The notes beneath the pieces were generated by a model that worked only from the letters and a program-made list of their open reading frames with translations, made no database searches and had not been told where the DNA came from. From assembly GCA_964478625.1 (NCBI GenBank), contig CAYZJH010000029.1, positions 1 through 42,666 on the forward strand: a stretch of DNA of 42,666 nt, written 5' to 3'. Shown here piece by piece: positions 33,760-41,324 of the stretch. The position numbers and the translations under genes were made by a program. How positions within the stretch are numbered: the first letter of the stretch is position 1; each line of letters opens with the position of its first letter. Source of the stretch: SKZT01 sp964478625 (GTDB lineage: Bacteria > Desulfobacterota > Desulfobacteria > Desulfobacterales > SKZT01).

Positions 33760-35358
33760 ATGAAACCCGTATCAACACACACCCCTATTCAGATCACGGC
33801 CCCGGTCCAGAATGAATACAGGCAAATCCTGACACCCGAGGCACTCGATTTTATCACAAAACTTGCTCGGGAATTCGAACCTCGCCGAAAAGAACTTCTG
33901 GCCAATCGCAAAAAAGCCAAAGCAGCAGTGGACAGGGGACAATTACCGGATTTTTTGTCAGAAACGACCCATATCCGCCAGAGTGAATGGAAAATTTCGC
34001 CGATTCCGGATGATCTTAAAGACCGAAGGGTTGAAATCACCGGTCCGGTGGATCGAAAAATGATCATAAACGCCCTCAATTCCGGGGCCAGCACATTTAT
34101 GGCTGACTTTGAAGATTCCCATTCTCCCACCTGGAACAATACCCTGCAGGGCCAAATCAACCTGTGCGATGCCGTTAACCGGACCATTACCTATGATTCT
34201 CCGGAAGGAAAAAAATACCGGCTCAATGATACCATTGCCACCCTGATTGTCCGTCCGCGAGGATGGCATCTGGTGGAAAAACATGTGACCGTGGACAATG
34301 ACCCCATTTCTGCCGGCGTTTTTGATTTTGGACTCTATTTTTTTCATAATGTGCGACAGTTGTTAGACAGAGGCACCGGTCCTTATTTTTATCTTCCAAA
34401 AATGGAAAGCCACCTGGAAGCCAGGCTGTGGAATGACATCTTTATTATGGCCCAGGACTTATTGGGGATTCCGCAAAAGACCATCAAAGCCACGGTGCTG
34501 ATCGAAACCATTCCGGCAGCTTTTGAAATGGATGAGATCATTTTTGAACTTCGAGATCACATGGCAGGACTCAATTGCGGTCGCTGGGATTATATTTTCA
34601 GTTTTATCAAAAGGTTCTGCAATATACCCTCCTATCTTTTTCCGGACAGGTCCCAGATCACCATGATCCGCCACTGCATGCACTCCTATTCACTGTTGGC
34701 CGTCAAAACCTGTCACCGTCGCGGCGCCCACGCTATCGGCGGAATGGCGGCACAAATTCCCATTAAAGATGACCCGGAGGCCAATGAAGCAGCGCTCAGG
34801 AAAGTGCGTGAGGACAAAATCCGTGAAGTCAATGACGGTCATGATGGCACCTGGGTGGCTCATCCTGGGTTGGTGGAAATTGCCAGAGAGGAATTTGACA
34901 AGAAAATGCCGGGCTCCAATCAGATCGAAAACCTTCGGGAAGATGTAAAGGTATCCTCCGCGGATCTGTTGAAATTGCCCGAAGGGACCATTACCGATCA
35001 TGGGCTCTGGATCAATGTAAGTGTCGGATTACGGTATCTGGCCGCGTGGCTGAGCGGAACCGGAAGTGTTCCGATTTATCATCTGATGGAAGATGCTGCT
35101 ACTGCCGAAATTTCCCGCACGCAGCTCTGGCAGTGGATCCACCATCCCGAGGGAATTTTGGAAGATGGGCGAAAAGTCACTCTCGATCTGTTTCATTCCA
35201 TTATGAATCAGGATTTGAAACAGATCAAAGATGAACTCGGGGAAAAAAATTTCCAAACAGGCAATTATGAACTTGCCGCCAGGATTTTAAATGAGATCGT
35301 GTCAAAGCCCGAACTGGATGATTTCCTGACATTGCATGGCTATGAATATTTGGATTGA
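33760..35358 (+). CDS. aceB: Malate synthase A
   Basis: A 532-residue enzyme joining glyoxylate and acetyl-CoA to malate, the second glyoxylate-bypass step. Length is that of isoform A, not the 720-residue G form. Signature stretches: FMADFEDSHSPTWNNTLQGQ (Mg/glyoxylate site), IVRPRGWHLVEKHV, ATVLIETIPAAFEMDEII, GLNCGRWDYIFSFIKRF, and NDGHDGTWVAHPGLV. The start has AAAGGA 8 bases upstream. The gap to aceA carries two short hairpins, GAATCC/GGATTC at 35385-35400 and GGATT/AATCC near 35424. Confidence 0.95.
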   Translation: MKPVSTHTPIQITAPVQNEYRQILTPEALDFITKLAREFEPRRKELLANRKKAKAAVDRGQLPDFLSETTHIRQSEWKISPIPDDLKDRRVEITGPVDRKMIINALNSGASTFMADFEDSHSPTWNNTLQGQINLCDAVNRTITYDSPEGKKYRLNDTIATLIVRPRGWHLVEKHVTVDNDPISAGVFDFGLYFFHNVRQLLDRGTGPYFYLPKMESHLEARLWNDIFIMAQDLLGIPQKTIKATVLIETIPAAFEMDEIIFELRDHMAGLNCGRWDYIFSFIKRFCNIPSYLFPDRSQITMIRHCMHSYSLLAVKTCHRRGAHAIGGMAAQIPIKDDPEANEAALRKVREDKIREVNDGHDGTWVAHPGLVEIAREEFDKKMPGSNQIENLREDVKVSSADLLKLPEGTITDHGLWINVSVGLRYLAAWLSGTGSVPIYHLMEDAATAEISRTQLWQWIHHPEGILEDGRKVTLDLFHSIMNQDLKQIKDELGEKNFQTGNYELAARILNEIVSKPELDDFLTLHGYEYLD

Positions 35359-35501
35359 GGATTGAAAACATCATGGGAAGGCCGGAATCCAAATGGATTC
35401 AATGGGTTGGCTTCTCCGGGTGCCGGATTAAATCCGCCATAATGGAAAACTGTGCACGGTCAGGGGGATATGAACGGATCATTTATTGAAAGGATACAGA
35501 T

Positions 35502-36842
35502 ATGTTGACAACCGAAGAGCAGGCTATTCAAAGGGCCAAATGGATAAAGCTTCATGAAATCGATCCTTACGAAATTGAGCAATTGGAAAACAGTTGGAAA
35601 AAAGACCCTCGCTGGGAAGGGGTTATGCGACCGTATTCGGCTGAAGACGTTTTACGTCTCCGGGGGACGCTAAAAGTGGAGTATACTTTCGCCCAGGCAG
35701 GTGCTGAACGTCTTTGGCATTTGTTGCAGTTCTCGGATTATATTTCTGCACTGGGCGCTCTGACCGGAAACCAGGCAGTGCAACAGGTGGAAGCCGGACT
35801 TCAGGCCATTTATGTCAGTGGATGGCAGGTGGCGGCGGATGCCAACTTGGCCGGGGAAATGTATCCGGATCAGAGCCTTTATCCATCCAACAGCGTGCCC
35901 GAGGTGGTCAGGCGGATCAACAATGCTCTTCGCCGTGCCGATCAGATTCACGTGCTGGAATGCTGCAAAATCGGCCCCTACTGGTTCGCCCCCATCATTG
36001 CTGATGCCGAAGCCGGTTTTGGAGGGCCGCTCAACACTTTCGAACTGATGAAAGCCATGATTGAGGCCGGGGCCGCCGGAGTTCATTTTGAGGATCAGTT
36101 GTCTTCAGCCAAAAAATGCGGACACATGGGTGGCAAAGTACTGGTGCCGACCCAGGAGCATATTACCAAATTGGTAGCCGCACGGCTTGCGGCTGATATC
36201 TGTGGGGTGCCAATCGTGCTGATTGCCCGCACCGATGCCGACAGCGCCCTGTACGTCACCAGCGATATCGACGAGAGGGATCAGCCCTTTATTCTCAATG
36301 AATCCCGCTCTCCCGAGGGCTTTTATCCGGTTCGCTCCGGCGTCGATTCAGCCATTGCCAGAGGGCTGTCCTATGCACCCTATGCAGACATGATCTGGTG
36401 TGAAACCTCAAAGCCCGACCTTGAACAGGCCAGGCTCTTCGCCGAAGGCATTCGCGAAAAATACCCGGACAAGCTGTTGAGCTACAATTGTTCCCCGTCG
36501 TTCAACTGGAAAGCGAACCTGGACGATGCCACCATCGCCAGATTTCAGCGGGAACTGGCGGCTATGGGGTACAAGTTTCAGTTTGTTACCCTGGCGGGTT
36601 TTCATACCCTGAACCTGGGGATGTTCGATCTGGCCCGGCGCTATCACAAAGAAGGGATGTCCGCCTATGCGGCATTTCAACAAGAGGAGTTTGCGCATGA
36701 AAAAGAGGACGGATATATGGCCACCACCCATCAGAAATTTGTGGGAACAGGCTATTTCGATCGGGTCATGACCACGATTACCCAAGGAAAATCCGTGGTG
36801 AGTGCCATGAAAGGGTCCACCGAAGAAGAGCAGTTTCTATAA
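35502..36842 (+). CDS. aceA: Isocitrate lyase
   Basis: A 446-residue enzyme splitting isocitrate to glyoxylate and succinate. The catalytic motif KKCGHMGGKVLVPTQEH (about residues 203-219) carries the active-site Cys, with VLIARTDADSA following and SYNCSPSFNWKANLDDATIA further on. Length and sequence resemble bacterial AceA (434 in E. coli). GAAAGGAT lies upstream of the ATG. Expressed after aceK and aceB. The 3' end runs convergent to the selenoprotein gene with only 24 bases between stops. Confidence 0.95.
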   Translation: MLTTEEQAIQRAKWIKLHEIDPYEIEQLENSWKKDPRWEGVMRPYSAEDVLRLRGTLKVEYTFAQAGAERLWHLLQFSDYISALGALTGNQAVQQVEAGLQAIYVSGWQVAADANLAGEMYPDQSLYPSNSVPEVVRRINNALRRADQIHVLECCKIGPYWFAPIIADAEAGFGGPLNTFELMKAMIEAGAAGVHFEDQLSSAKKCGHMGGKVLVPTQEHITKLVAARLAADICGVPIVLIARTDADSALYVTSDIDERDQPFILNESRSPEGFYPVRSGVDSAIARGLSYAPYADMIWCETSKPDLEQARLFAEGIREKYPDKLLSYNCSPSFNWKANLDDATIARFQRELAAMGYKFQFVTLAGFHTLNLGMFDLARRYHKEGMSAYAAFQQEEFAHEKEDGYMATTHQKFVGTGYFDRVMTTITQGKSVVSAMKGSTEEEQFL

Positions 36843-36866
36843 TGTGCAAAATCAGATGATTTTTTT

Positions 36867-37394
36867 TTATAGAATTTCCAGAATCGTGTCCGGGTCCGGG
36901 TGATCTGCCGGATCCCGGGCATAATGGCTGAATTCGATTCGACCGTCGGTGTTGATTACAAAAACTCCCGGAAGCTGACGCACATCACCTTCGGGAATCC
37001 CCATGACATGACCCTTGGCCATGGTTGAGAGGCTTTTGGCAAACAAAGACGGAGAAAGAAATCCAAGGGGAGACATCTGCTTGAGCCCGAACGCTCCGTA
37101 CAATATTTTTTCAGGATCTGAAATAATCGGAAACGGCACTTGAAATTTGTTTTTAAATTCTTCGGATTGCTCCGGGGTGCCTAGTCCCACAATCACCACC
37201 TGTGCACCGGCCTGATCAAATTGTTCTTTTGCCCGACGCAACTGCGCCACCTGCTCACGGCAAAAAGGTCAGCCATAATGACGAATAAACACCAGCACAA
37301 GTTTCTGCGATTTCCAGAATTCACTCAAACGTTTGCCAGACCCGTCCGACAATGTGACTTGGGTATCAGGGGCTTTTCGATTGTCCTTTTGCAT
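36867..37394 (-). CDS. Selenocysteine-containing peroxiredoxin-like protein (PRXL2/SelU-type AhpC/TSA)
   Basis: A 175-residue thioredoxin-fold protein read through one in-frame TGA at 37269-37271 (codon 42). From ATG 37394, which has AAGGAG 10 bases upstream, the first 41 codons give a normal thiol-redox N-terminus (RKAPDTQVTLSDGSGKRLSE, then LVLVFIRHYG), the TGA sits at the catalytic position of the RHYG-U-PFC motif, and the frame continues (REQVAQLRRAKEQF, VVIVGLGTPEQSEEFK, FPIISDPEKILYGAFGL, LPGVFVINTDGRIEFSHYA). Cys homologues of this family have CPFC at this place. A possible bSECIS hairpin follows the TGA. Conventional gene callers would miss the N-terminus. Role: thiol-based peroxide or disulfide reduction, probably cytoplasmic. 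It requires SelA/B/C/D, which lie outside this window. Confidence 0.88.
37226..37267 (-). promoter_or_regulatory. Candidate bacterial SECIS hairpin after the Sec codon
   Basis: Counting from the base after the TGA, bases 2-10 (CUUUUUGCC) pair with bases 36-43 (GGCAAAAG) with one bulged U, and an inner GCA/UGC stem presents an apical loop beginning GGU at bases 18-20. Distance and GGU loop fit known bSECIS elements. Folded by eye only. Confidence 0.5.
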
Positions 37395-37591
37395 TATCAG
37401 ATGACTCCTTTCTTCAGTGAGTGGTTTGCAATGAGCTGTAAGGTATCACCAGGTAAATAATTGCTATCGGACATCAACACCTCGTAAAATACCAAAAAAA
37501 GGATTAAGTTTCAATCAGGTAACTGCTGTCTTTTTTGAAAAACCGGGGTTGGGGGGAGTCGGTTGGTTTGGTTACCATCACAGGAGAATCC

Positions 37592-37978
37592 ATGAATAAC
37601 GATGAACATACGACGGTAATTACCCAGCTTTCTTGGGGCCGTATAGAAGTCACCATCAACGGCAAGTCCCGCAGGTTCAAAGACTGCAAGGTCTGGCCGG
37701 GGGGTGCCGCCGGCTGGAACTGGAATGAGACCGGCACGGGTCATCAACCGGGCATTCAGCCTGCCGACATCGAAGATATTCTTGCGCACGATATCGAGGT
37801 GATGATTCTTTCCCGGGGAATGAACGGCATGCTTCAAATCCGCCCCGGGACCGAGAAATTGCTTCAGTCACGGGGGATTGAGTATCATATTGAGCAAACC
37901 CCGCGTGCCGTTGACCTGTTCAACAACCTTATGAGCAAGGGAAGGAGAGTCGGTGGGATTTTTCATTCCACCTGTTGA
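37592..37978 (+). CDS. Mth938/AAMDC-domain protein
   Basis: A 128-residue protein of the Mth938 domain family (DUF498), function unsettled. Recognisable stretches: WGRIEVTINGKSRRFKDCKV, WPGGAAGWNWNETGTGHQPG, EVMILSRGMNGMLQI and GIEYHIEQTPRAVDLFN. The start is ATG 37592, with AGGAG 5 bases upstream; an earlier in-frame ATG at 37535 lacks such a site. It lies divergent from the selenoprotein gene (197-base gap) and 60 bases before the methyltransferase. Confidence 0.85.
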   Translation: MNNDEHTTVITQLSWGRIEVTINGKSRRFKDCKVWPGGAAGWNWNETGTGHQPGIQPADIEDILAHDIEVMILSRGMNGMLQIRPGTEKLLQSRGIEYHIEQTPRAVDLFNNLMSKGRRVGGIFHSTC

Positions 37979-38038
37979 TGCAGTCTTCCCGATACTGATT
38001 GGTTCCATGAAACCGTATACAATTTTGAGAGCAGACCC

Positions 38039-38686
38039 ATGGTTACCCGATTTGGCCTGGTTAGAAAAATTTACCGCCGCCATGCCCCATGGTACGACAG
38101 GGTAGCTGCGCCTTTTTGGGGCTTGGCGTATCAACTGGAAGCCGTGTCTTGTTTAGGTCTTAAAGCGGGCGATATTGTGGTGGATGTGGCTTGCGGAACA
38201 GGAAGCAATTTTACGGTGATTGAACGGTTCATCGGTGAATCAGGGTATTTGATCGGAATCGATCTGAGTCCGGAGATGTTGCATCAGGCTCATTTACGGG
38301 TTGCTGCAAACGGGTGGAGCAACGTGACCCTCATCAATACTTCTGTCGAGGAAGCCCAAATTGGTGACATGGCAGATGCCTTTCTGTTCAGTTTTGCACA
38401 CGATGTTCTTCAGTCGCCGGTTGCGCTTCGCAACCTGTTTCAGTATGCCGACGAGGGGACGCGTGTGGCTGCATGCGGGATCAAATGGGCTCCCTGGTGG
38501 AATTTTTCCATGAATTGTCTTGTCTTTCAAATTGCTCAGCAATACCACACGGTGCGTACGGGGATGGCAGAACCTTGGAGTCTGCTGGCAAAATTCATCC
38601 CGGATCTTCAAATTCGTGAGAGGGCGTTTGATTCTGTTTATGTGGCTTGTGGTAAGGTTACAAGGCCCCGGTTTCAAGAATCATAG
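38039..38686 (+). CDS. Class I SAM-dependent methyltransferase
   Basis: A 215-residue methyltransferase. SAM-binding motifs: VVDVACGTGSNFTVIE (motif I, about residues 48-63), LIGIDLSPEMLHQAH (motif II) and DAFLFSFAHDVLQS near the motif IV position. The N-terminal KIYRRHAPWYDRVAAPF resembles the UbiE/COQ5 and phospholipid N-methyltransferase group, but the substrate cannot be assigned. No good ribosome binding site precedes ATG 38039. Its TAG stop directly abuts the TGA stop of a convergent, interrupted frame. Confidence 0.75.
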   Translation: MVTRFGLVRKIYRRHAPWYDRVAAPFWGLAYQLEAVSCLGLKAGDIVVDVACGTGSNFTVIERFIGESGYLIGIDLSPEMLHQAHLRVAANGWSNVTLINTSVEEAQIGDMADAFLFSFAHDVLQSPVALRNLFQYADEGTRVAACGIKWAPWWNFSMNCLVFQIAQQYHTVRTGMAEPWSLLAKFIPDLQIRERAFDSVYVACGKVTRPRFQES

Positions 38687-38980
38687 GTGTCCCGGAGCTG
38701 GTCCATGGCCTTGTACCGGACTGATATGTCTTGAGCTTTCAGCGCATAGCGCTTTGTTTGGATTAAGGGATATCGGGCTATTATCGGCACAATACTCCGT
38801 TCCATCGCCCGGAAGGTGAATCATGTCCACCCCCCGGGCCTGTAGCTGAAGCCATCAGCGAATTCTAATTCCCATCTTCTCGCCAAGACAATAATCCTGC
38901 ATGATGTTTTCGGCAATAGTGTCAAGTGTGATGGCTTGAAAATATCGGTCCAGCTCTTCTTGATAGTAATTGTTGTTCAT
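38681..38980 (-). pseudogene. Unrecognised 99-codon frame interrupted by one in-frame TGA
   Basis: On the minus strand ATG 38980 reads 41 codons (NNYYQEELDRYFQAITLDTI, EKMGIRIR), reaches TGA at 38855-38857, then stays open in the same frame for 57 more codons (LQLQARGVDMIHLPGDGTEY, CADNSPISLNP) to TGA 38681. Codon content in both halves looks protein-like. No family is recognised. A CGA-to-TGA nonsense change in a decaying gene is the simpler reading; a selenocysteine codon is possible but there is no CxxU-type motif and no obvious hairpin. Lacks a ribosome binding site. Confidence 0.4.
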
Positions 38981-39204
38981 GTAGAGCAGAAAAAATAAAA
39001 GATTGTGAAATGGAACAAGGCGTGTTCTGATTTAGTCACTGGGATTATGTTTGTTTCGGGAAGAAAACTCTTTTGAAAAGACTAAGGAAACGGCATTGAA
39101 TATAGTATGGTATAGATATTGCTTAATTTTTTGCCTGTTAATTTAAGGGCATGAAAACTATCCAAAGTGAGTGATTTTCATGGTGTTACTCTTGTAACAT
39201 CATG

Positions 39205-39218
39205 CCGGCGAAAGCCGG
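39205..39218. repeat. REP-like hairpin at the group II intron 5' junction
   Basis: CCGGC-GAAA-GCCGG, a stem with GAAA loop, in the ATGCCGGCGAAAGCCGGAAT form of a dispersed repeat. The group II intron begins six bases downstream, so the hairpin may be the insertion target. The surrounding 38981-39223 shows nothing else. Confidence 0.6.
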
Positions 39219-39223
39219 AATCC

Positions 39224-39875
39224 GTGCGCCTGGGAGCAGGCGCGATCTGGGAGGTGAAAGTCCTCCTCCGGGAGATGCTCGCTTCCGGTAGCCGAAGGTA
39301 ACTGCGTCACCGCGAGGTGGAGGTGGAGAGCAACCGGACGGACAAGAGTCAGAGCGTCCATAGTAGCCAAGAAGCGGGGTAATGCCCGTGGAGTCAAGGG
39401 GTGCAGGGAGGTAGATGCGTGAAGACTATAATACGCGAAATTAAACCGGTGGCAGTGTCCGAGAGGACTAAACAAGCAGGAGAAGCCCAAGACCCTTGGG
39501 ATGGGGTGGAACGTGCAGTATGGACCGATCGCATGCCGGCGGCCCTCGAAAAGGGGGGTGAAAGGAGACGTTTGGTTCAGTCTGATTGATAAAGTGCACC
39601 GGCCCAAAGTGCTTTTGGACGGGTGGATCAGGCGCAGGCTCAGGACCATCTTACGCGGCTACCACAAAGGTATAGGAATTAGCCGGGGCAAGGAAAACAT
39701 CAGATGGCCGAACAAGAACTTTCAGGACTTTGGGTATTTTAGCCTTTACGATGCCCATTGTGCTTTACGCCGGTCCTCATGAGGTTAAACTACCGACTGG
39801 AGAGCCGGATGCGAAAGATCCTCTTGTCCGGTTCGGAGGGGGGAGAACTTGGGCAACCAAGTTTTCCCACCCCTA
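39224..39875 (+). mobile_element. Group II intron with large internal deletion
   Basis: The 5' end GTGCGCC (39224) fits the GUGYG start of bacterial group II introns, followed by the paired GGAGGTGAAAGTCCTCC and TAGCCGAAGGTAACTGCGTC elements of domain I. Domain V is complete: GAGCCGGAT at 39802 pairs with GTCCGGTTC ending at 39834, with the AGC triad and a GAAA turn. A domain VI-like stem (AACTTGG/CCAAGTT with G- and C-rich arms) follows to about 39875. Only the tail of the intron-encoded protein remains between them, so reverse transcriptase activity is lost. The 3' boundary is approximate. The ribozyme core may still fold. Confidence 0.8.
39585..39782 (+). pseudogene. C-terminal remnant of the group II intron-encoded protein
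   Basis: The last about 65 residues of a group II intron maturase: LLDGWIRRRLRTIL in the maturase domain, then ENIRWPNKNFQDFGYFSLYD, the usual C-terminal HxRWPNxxF...GxFSL ending. The reverse transcriptase domain, normally 300 or more residues upstream, is absent; the reading frame 5' of 39585 runs into intron RNA domain I sequence. There is no start codon of its own with a ribosome binding site. It is a product of internal deletion. Confidence 0.8.
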
Positions 39876-40134
39876 TATCCGATGATTCTATTTCATGGAT
39901 AGTGCCTGAGGGTTTCACTTCGTGCCCAGCTCCCGGTTCAAGCCCGAGAAAAGCCTTGCCGGTATGACAGAGAATTGTCAAATCAATCGCTCGAATCAGG
40001 ATCTACGAAATATCATTGTGAAAATTTTGGGATCAAATAGTGACAGGGGGCGGGTGGGGATAGCTTGAATTGAGAAACGAATCCTATGGTCAATAATTTG
40101 ACAGCGACCTTAAAAAACGGTGAACAGAAATTCA

Positions 40135-41004
40135 ATGTCGGGTTACATTTTTAAACAGGTAACAGATAAGATCCTTGAGCAGCTTAAAAAAGGAAATGTC
40201 GTTTGGAAAAAACCTTGGGCTGATAATGGTCCACCGAGGAACCTGGTTTCCAAGCGGCCCTACAGCGGTATTAATTCGCTTCTTTTAGCGATGGCAGGTT
40301 ATGCAGCACCCTATTGGACCACAAAGGAGGCTGTTGTCAAACTGGGAGGGAGAGTTCGGGATGATGAGTCTTCAACTCAGGTATTTTTTTGGAAAATCAT
40401 AAAACCAGATGGGCCGGAAAATCAGGAGAGAGACGACAAAAAAGAAACAAGGTTGGAAATCTTTTACAAAGCCTACCATCTTTTTAATGTGGAACAGTGC
40501 GAAGGTCTTGGGAAAAAAATTCCCCTCTTTGTCTGCAAGGATTTCGATCCGATTGACAAGTGCGAAACCATTTTGAAGAACATGCCTGTTTGCCCAAAAA
40601 TAATGGAAATGGAGCCAATGGCTTATTATTTGCCTGATCTTGATTTAGTGAATATGCCTTCACGGAAACTTTTCCATGAGCCTGAAAAATTCTATTCCAC
40701 ACTCTTTCATGAAATTGTTCACAGCACAGGCCATAAAAATCGACTCGGTCGTCACGACAGGATGCGTGAGAAGTTTGAAAGTTATGACCACAAATATTCT
40801 CATGAAGAGCTTGTAGCGGAGATAGGATCGGGGTTCTTGTGTGCTCATGCGGGCATTGATAATCAGACCATAACGAATTCAGGCGCATATATCCAATCCT
40901 GGATAAAACGTTTTGAAAGAAGGCAGCGGATGTTTTTTTTCGCCGCCGCACAGGCGCAAAGTGCGGTAAATTTTATTCTGAGACTGGGAGAAAAATTTAA
41001 CTGA
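40135..41004 (+). CDS. ardC: ArdC-type antirestriction / zincin-like protein
   Basis: A 289-residue protein with the two-part ArdC architecture: an N-terminal ssDNA-binding part (IFKQVTDKILEQLKKGNVVW, KPWADNGPPRNLVSKRPYSG) and a C-terminal metallopeptidase-like part with the zinc motif HEIVHSTGH (about residues 197-205) and a downstream ELVAEIGSGFLC Glu. ArdC proteins, usually on plasmids and mobile elements, protect incoming DNA from restriction. I use ATG 40135, because the family starts just before the Tyr/Phe-Gln-x-Val-Thr-Asp-Lys segment; a GTG 15 bases earlier is in frame. It appears intact between a group II intron and decayed genes, which marks this end as mobile DNA. Confidence 0.88.
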   Translation: MSGYIFKQVTDKILEQLKKGNVVWKKPWADNGPPRNLVSKRPYSGINSLLLAMAGYAAPYWTTKEAVVKLGGRVRDDESSTQVFFWKIIKPDGPENQERDDKKETRLEIFYKAYHLFNVEQCEGLGKKIPLFVCKDFDPIDKCETILKNMPVCPKIMEMEPMAYYLPDLDLVNMPSRKLFHEPEKFYSTLFHEIVHSTGHKNRLGRHDRMREKFESYDHKYSHEELVAEIGSGFLCAHAGIDNQTITNSGAYIQSWIKRFERRQRMFFFAAAQAQSAVNFILRLGEKFN

Positions 41005-41048
41005 AGCATCTTAATTGGTTAATCAAATATGGAAAAAGGAGAATGTAA

Positions 41049-41324
41049 ATGCCAAATGGTGGGACAGATAATTGCGGAGAATGCGTTTTGTTCAGTAAAA
41101 AATATGAATTAACTGTTTCTGATAAAGATGAAACATGAAGGCTACCACACTGCAAGCTTCGGCGCATCGCAATCACGCATCACCCATTCTATACTTATTG
41201 CGATAATTTTTTTCATGTACAAAACTCTGAAAAGGTTGAACCTGTAGGTCCTGTTTATATAGATGGCGGCACTTATCCGTATACCCGGAAGATTTGGATT
41301 ACCGAGGCGCAACAAAAGCTTTTA
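41049..41324 (+). pseudogene. Small Cys-rich gene interrupted by an in-frame TGA
   Basis: ATG 41049, with AAAGGAG 8 bases upstream, gives MPNGGTDNCGECVLFSKKYE and reaches TGA at 41136-41138 (codon 30). The same frame then continues HCKLRRIAITHHPFYTYCDN and VGPVYIDGGTYPYTRKIW. To my memory both parts belong to one family of small proteins beginning MPNGGTD with CGxC, then CTIR-like and PFYTYC pieces, so this is one gene with a nonsense codon in a variable region. Selenocysteine is less likely there. The frame runs on without a stop into the next gene, suggesting a deletion fusion. Confidence 0.5.

Noticed and set aside
36867..37250. A 127-residue protein starting at 37250
   Set aside because: It lacks the N-terminal half of the thioredoxin fold; the proper gene starts at 37394 and includes the TGA-coded selenocysteine.
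39200..39649. A 149-codon minus-strand frame
   Set aside because: It lies antisense to the group II intron RNA domains; such frames are commonly annotated by mistake.
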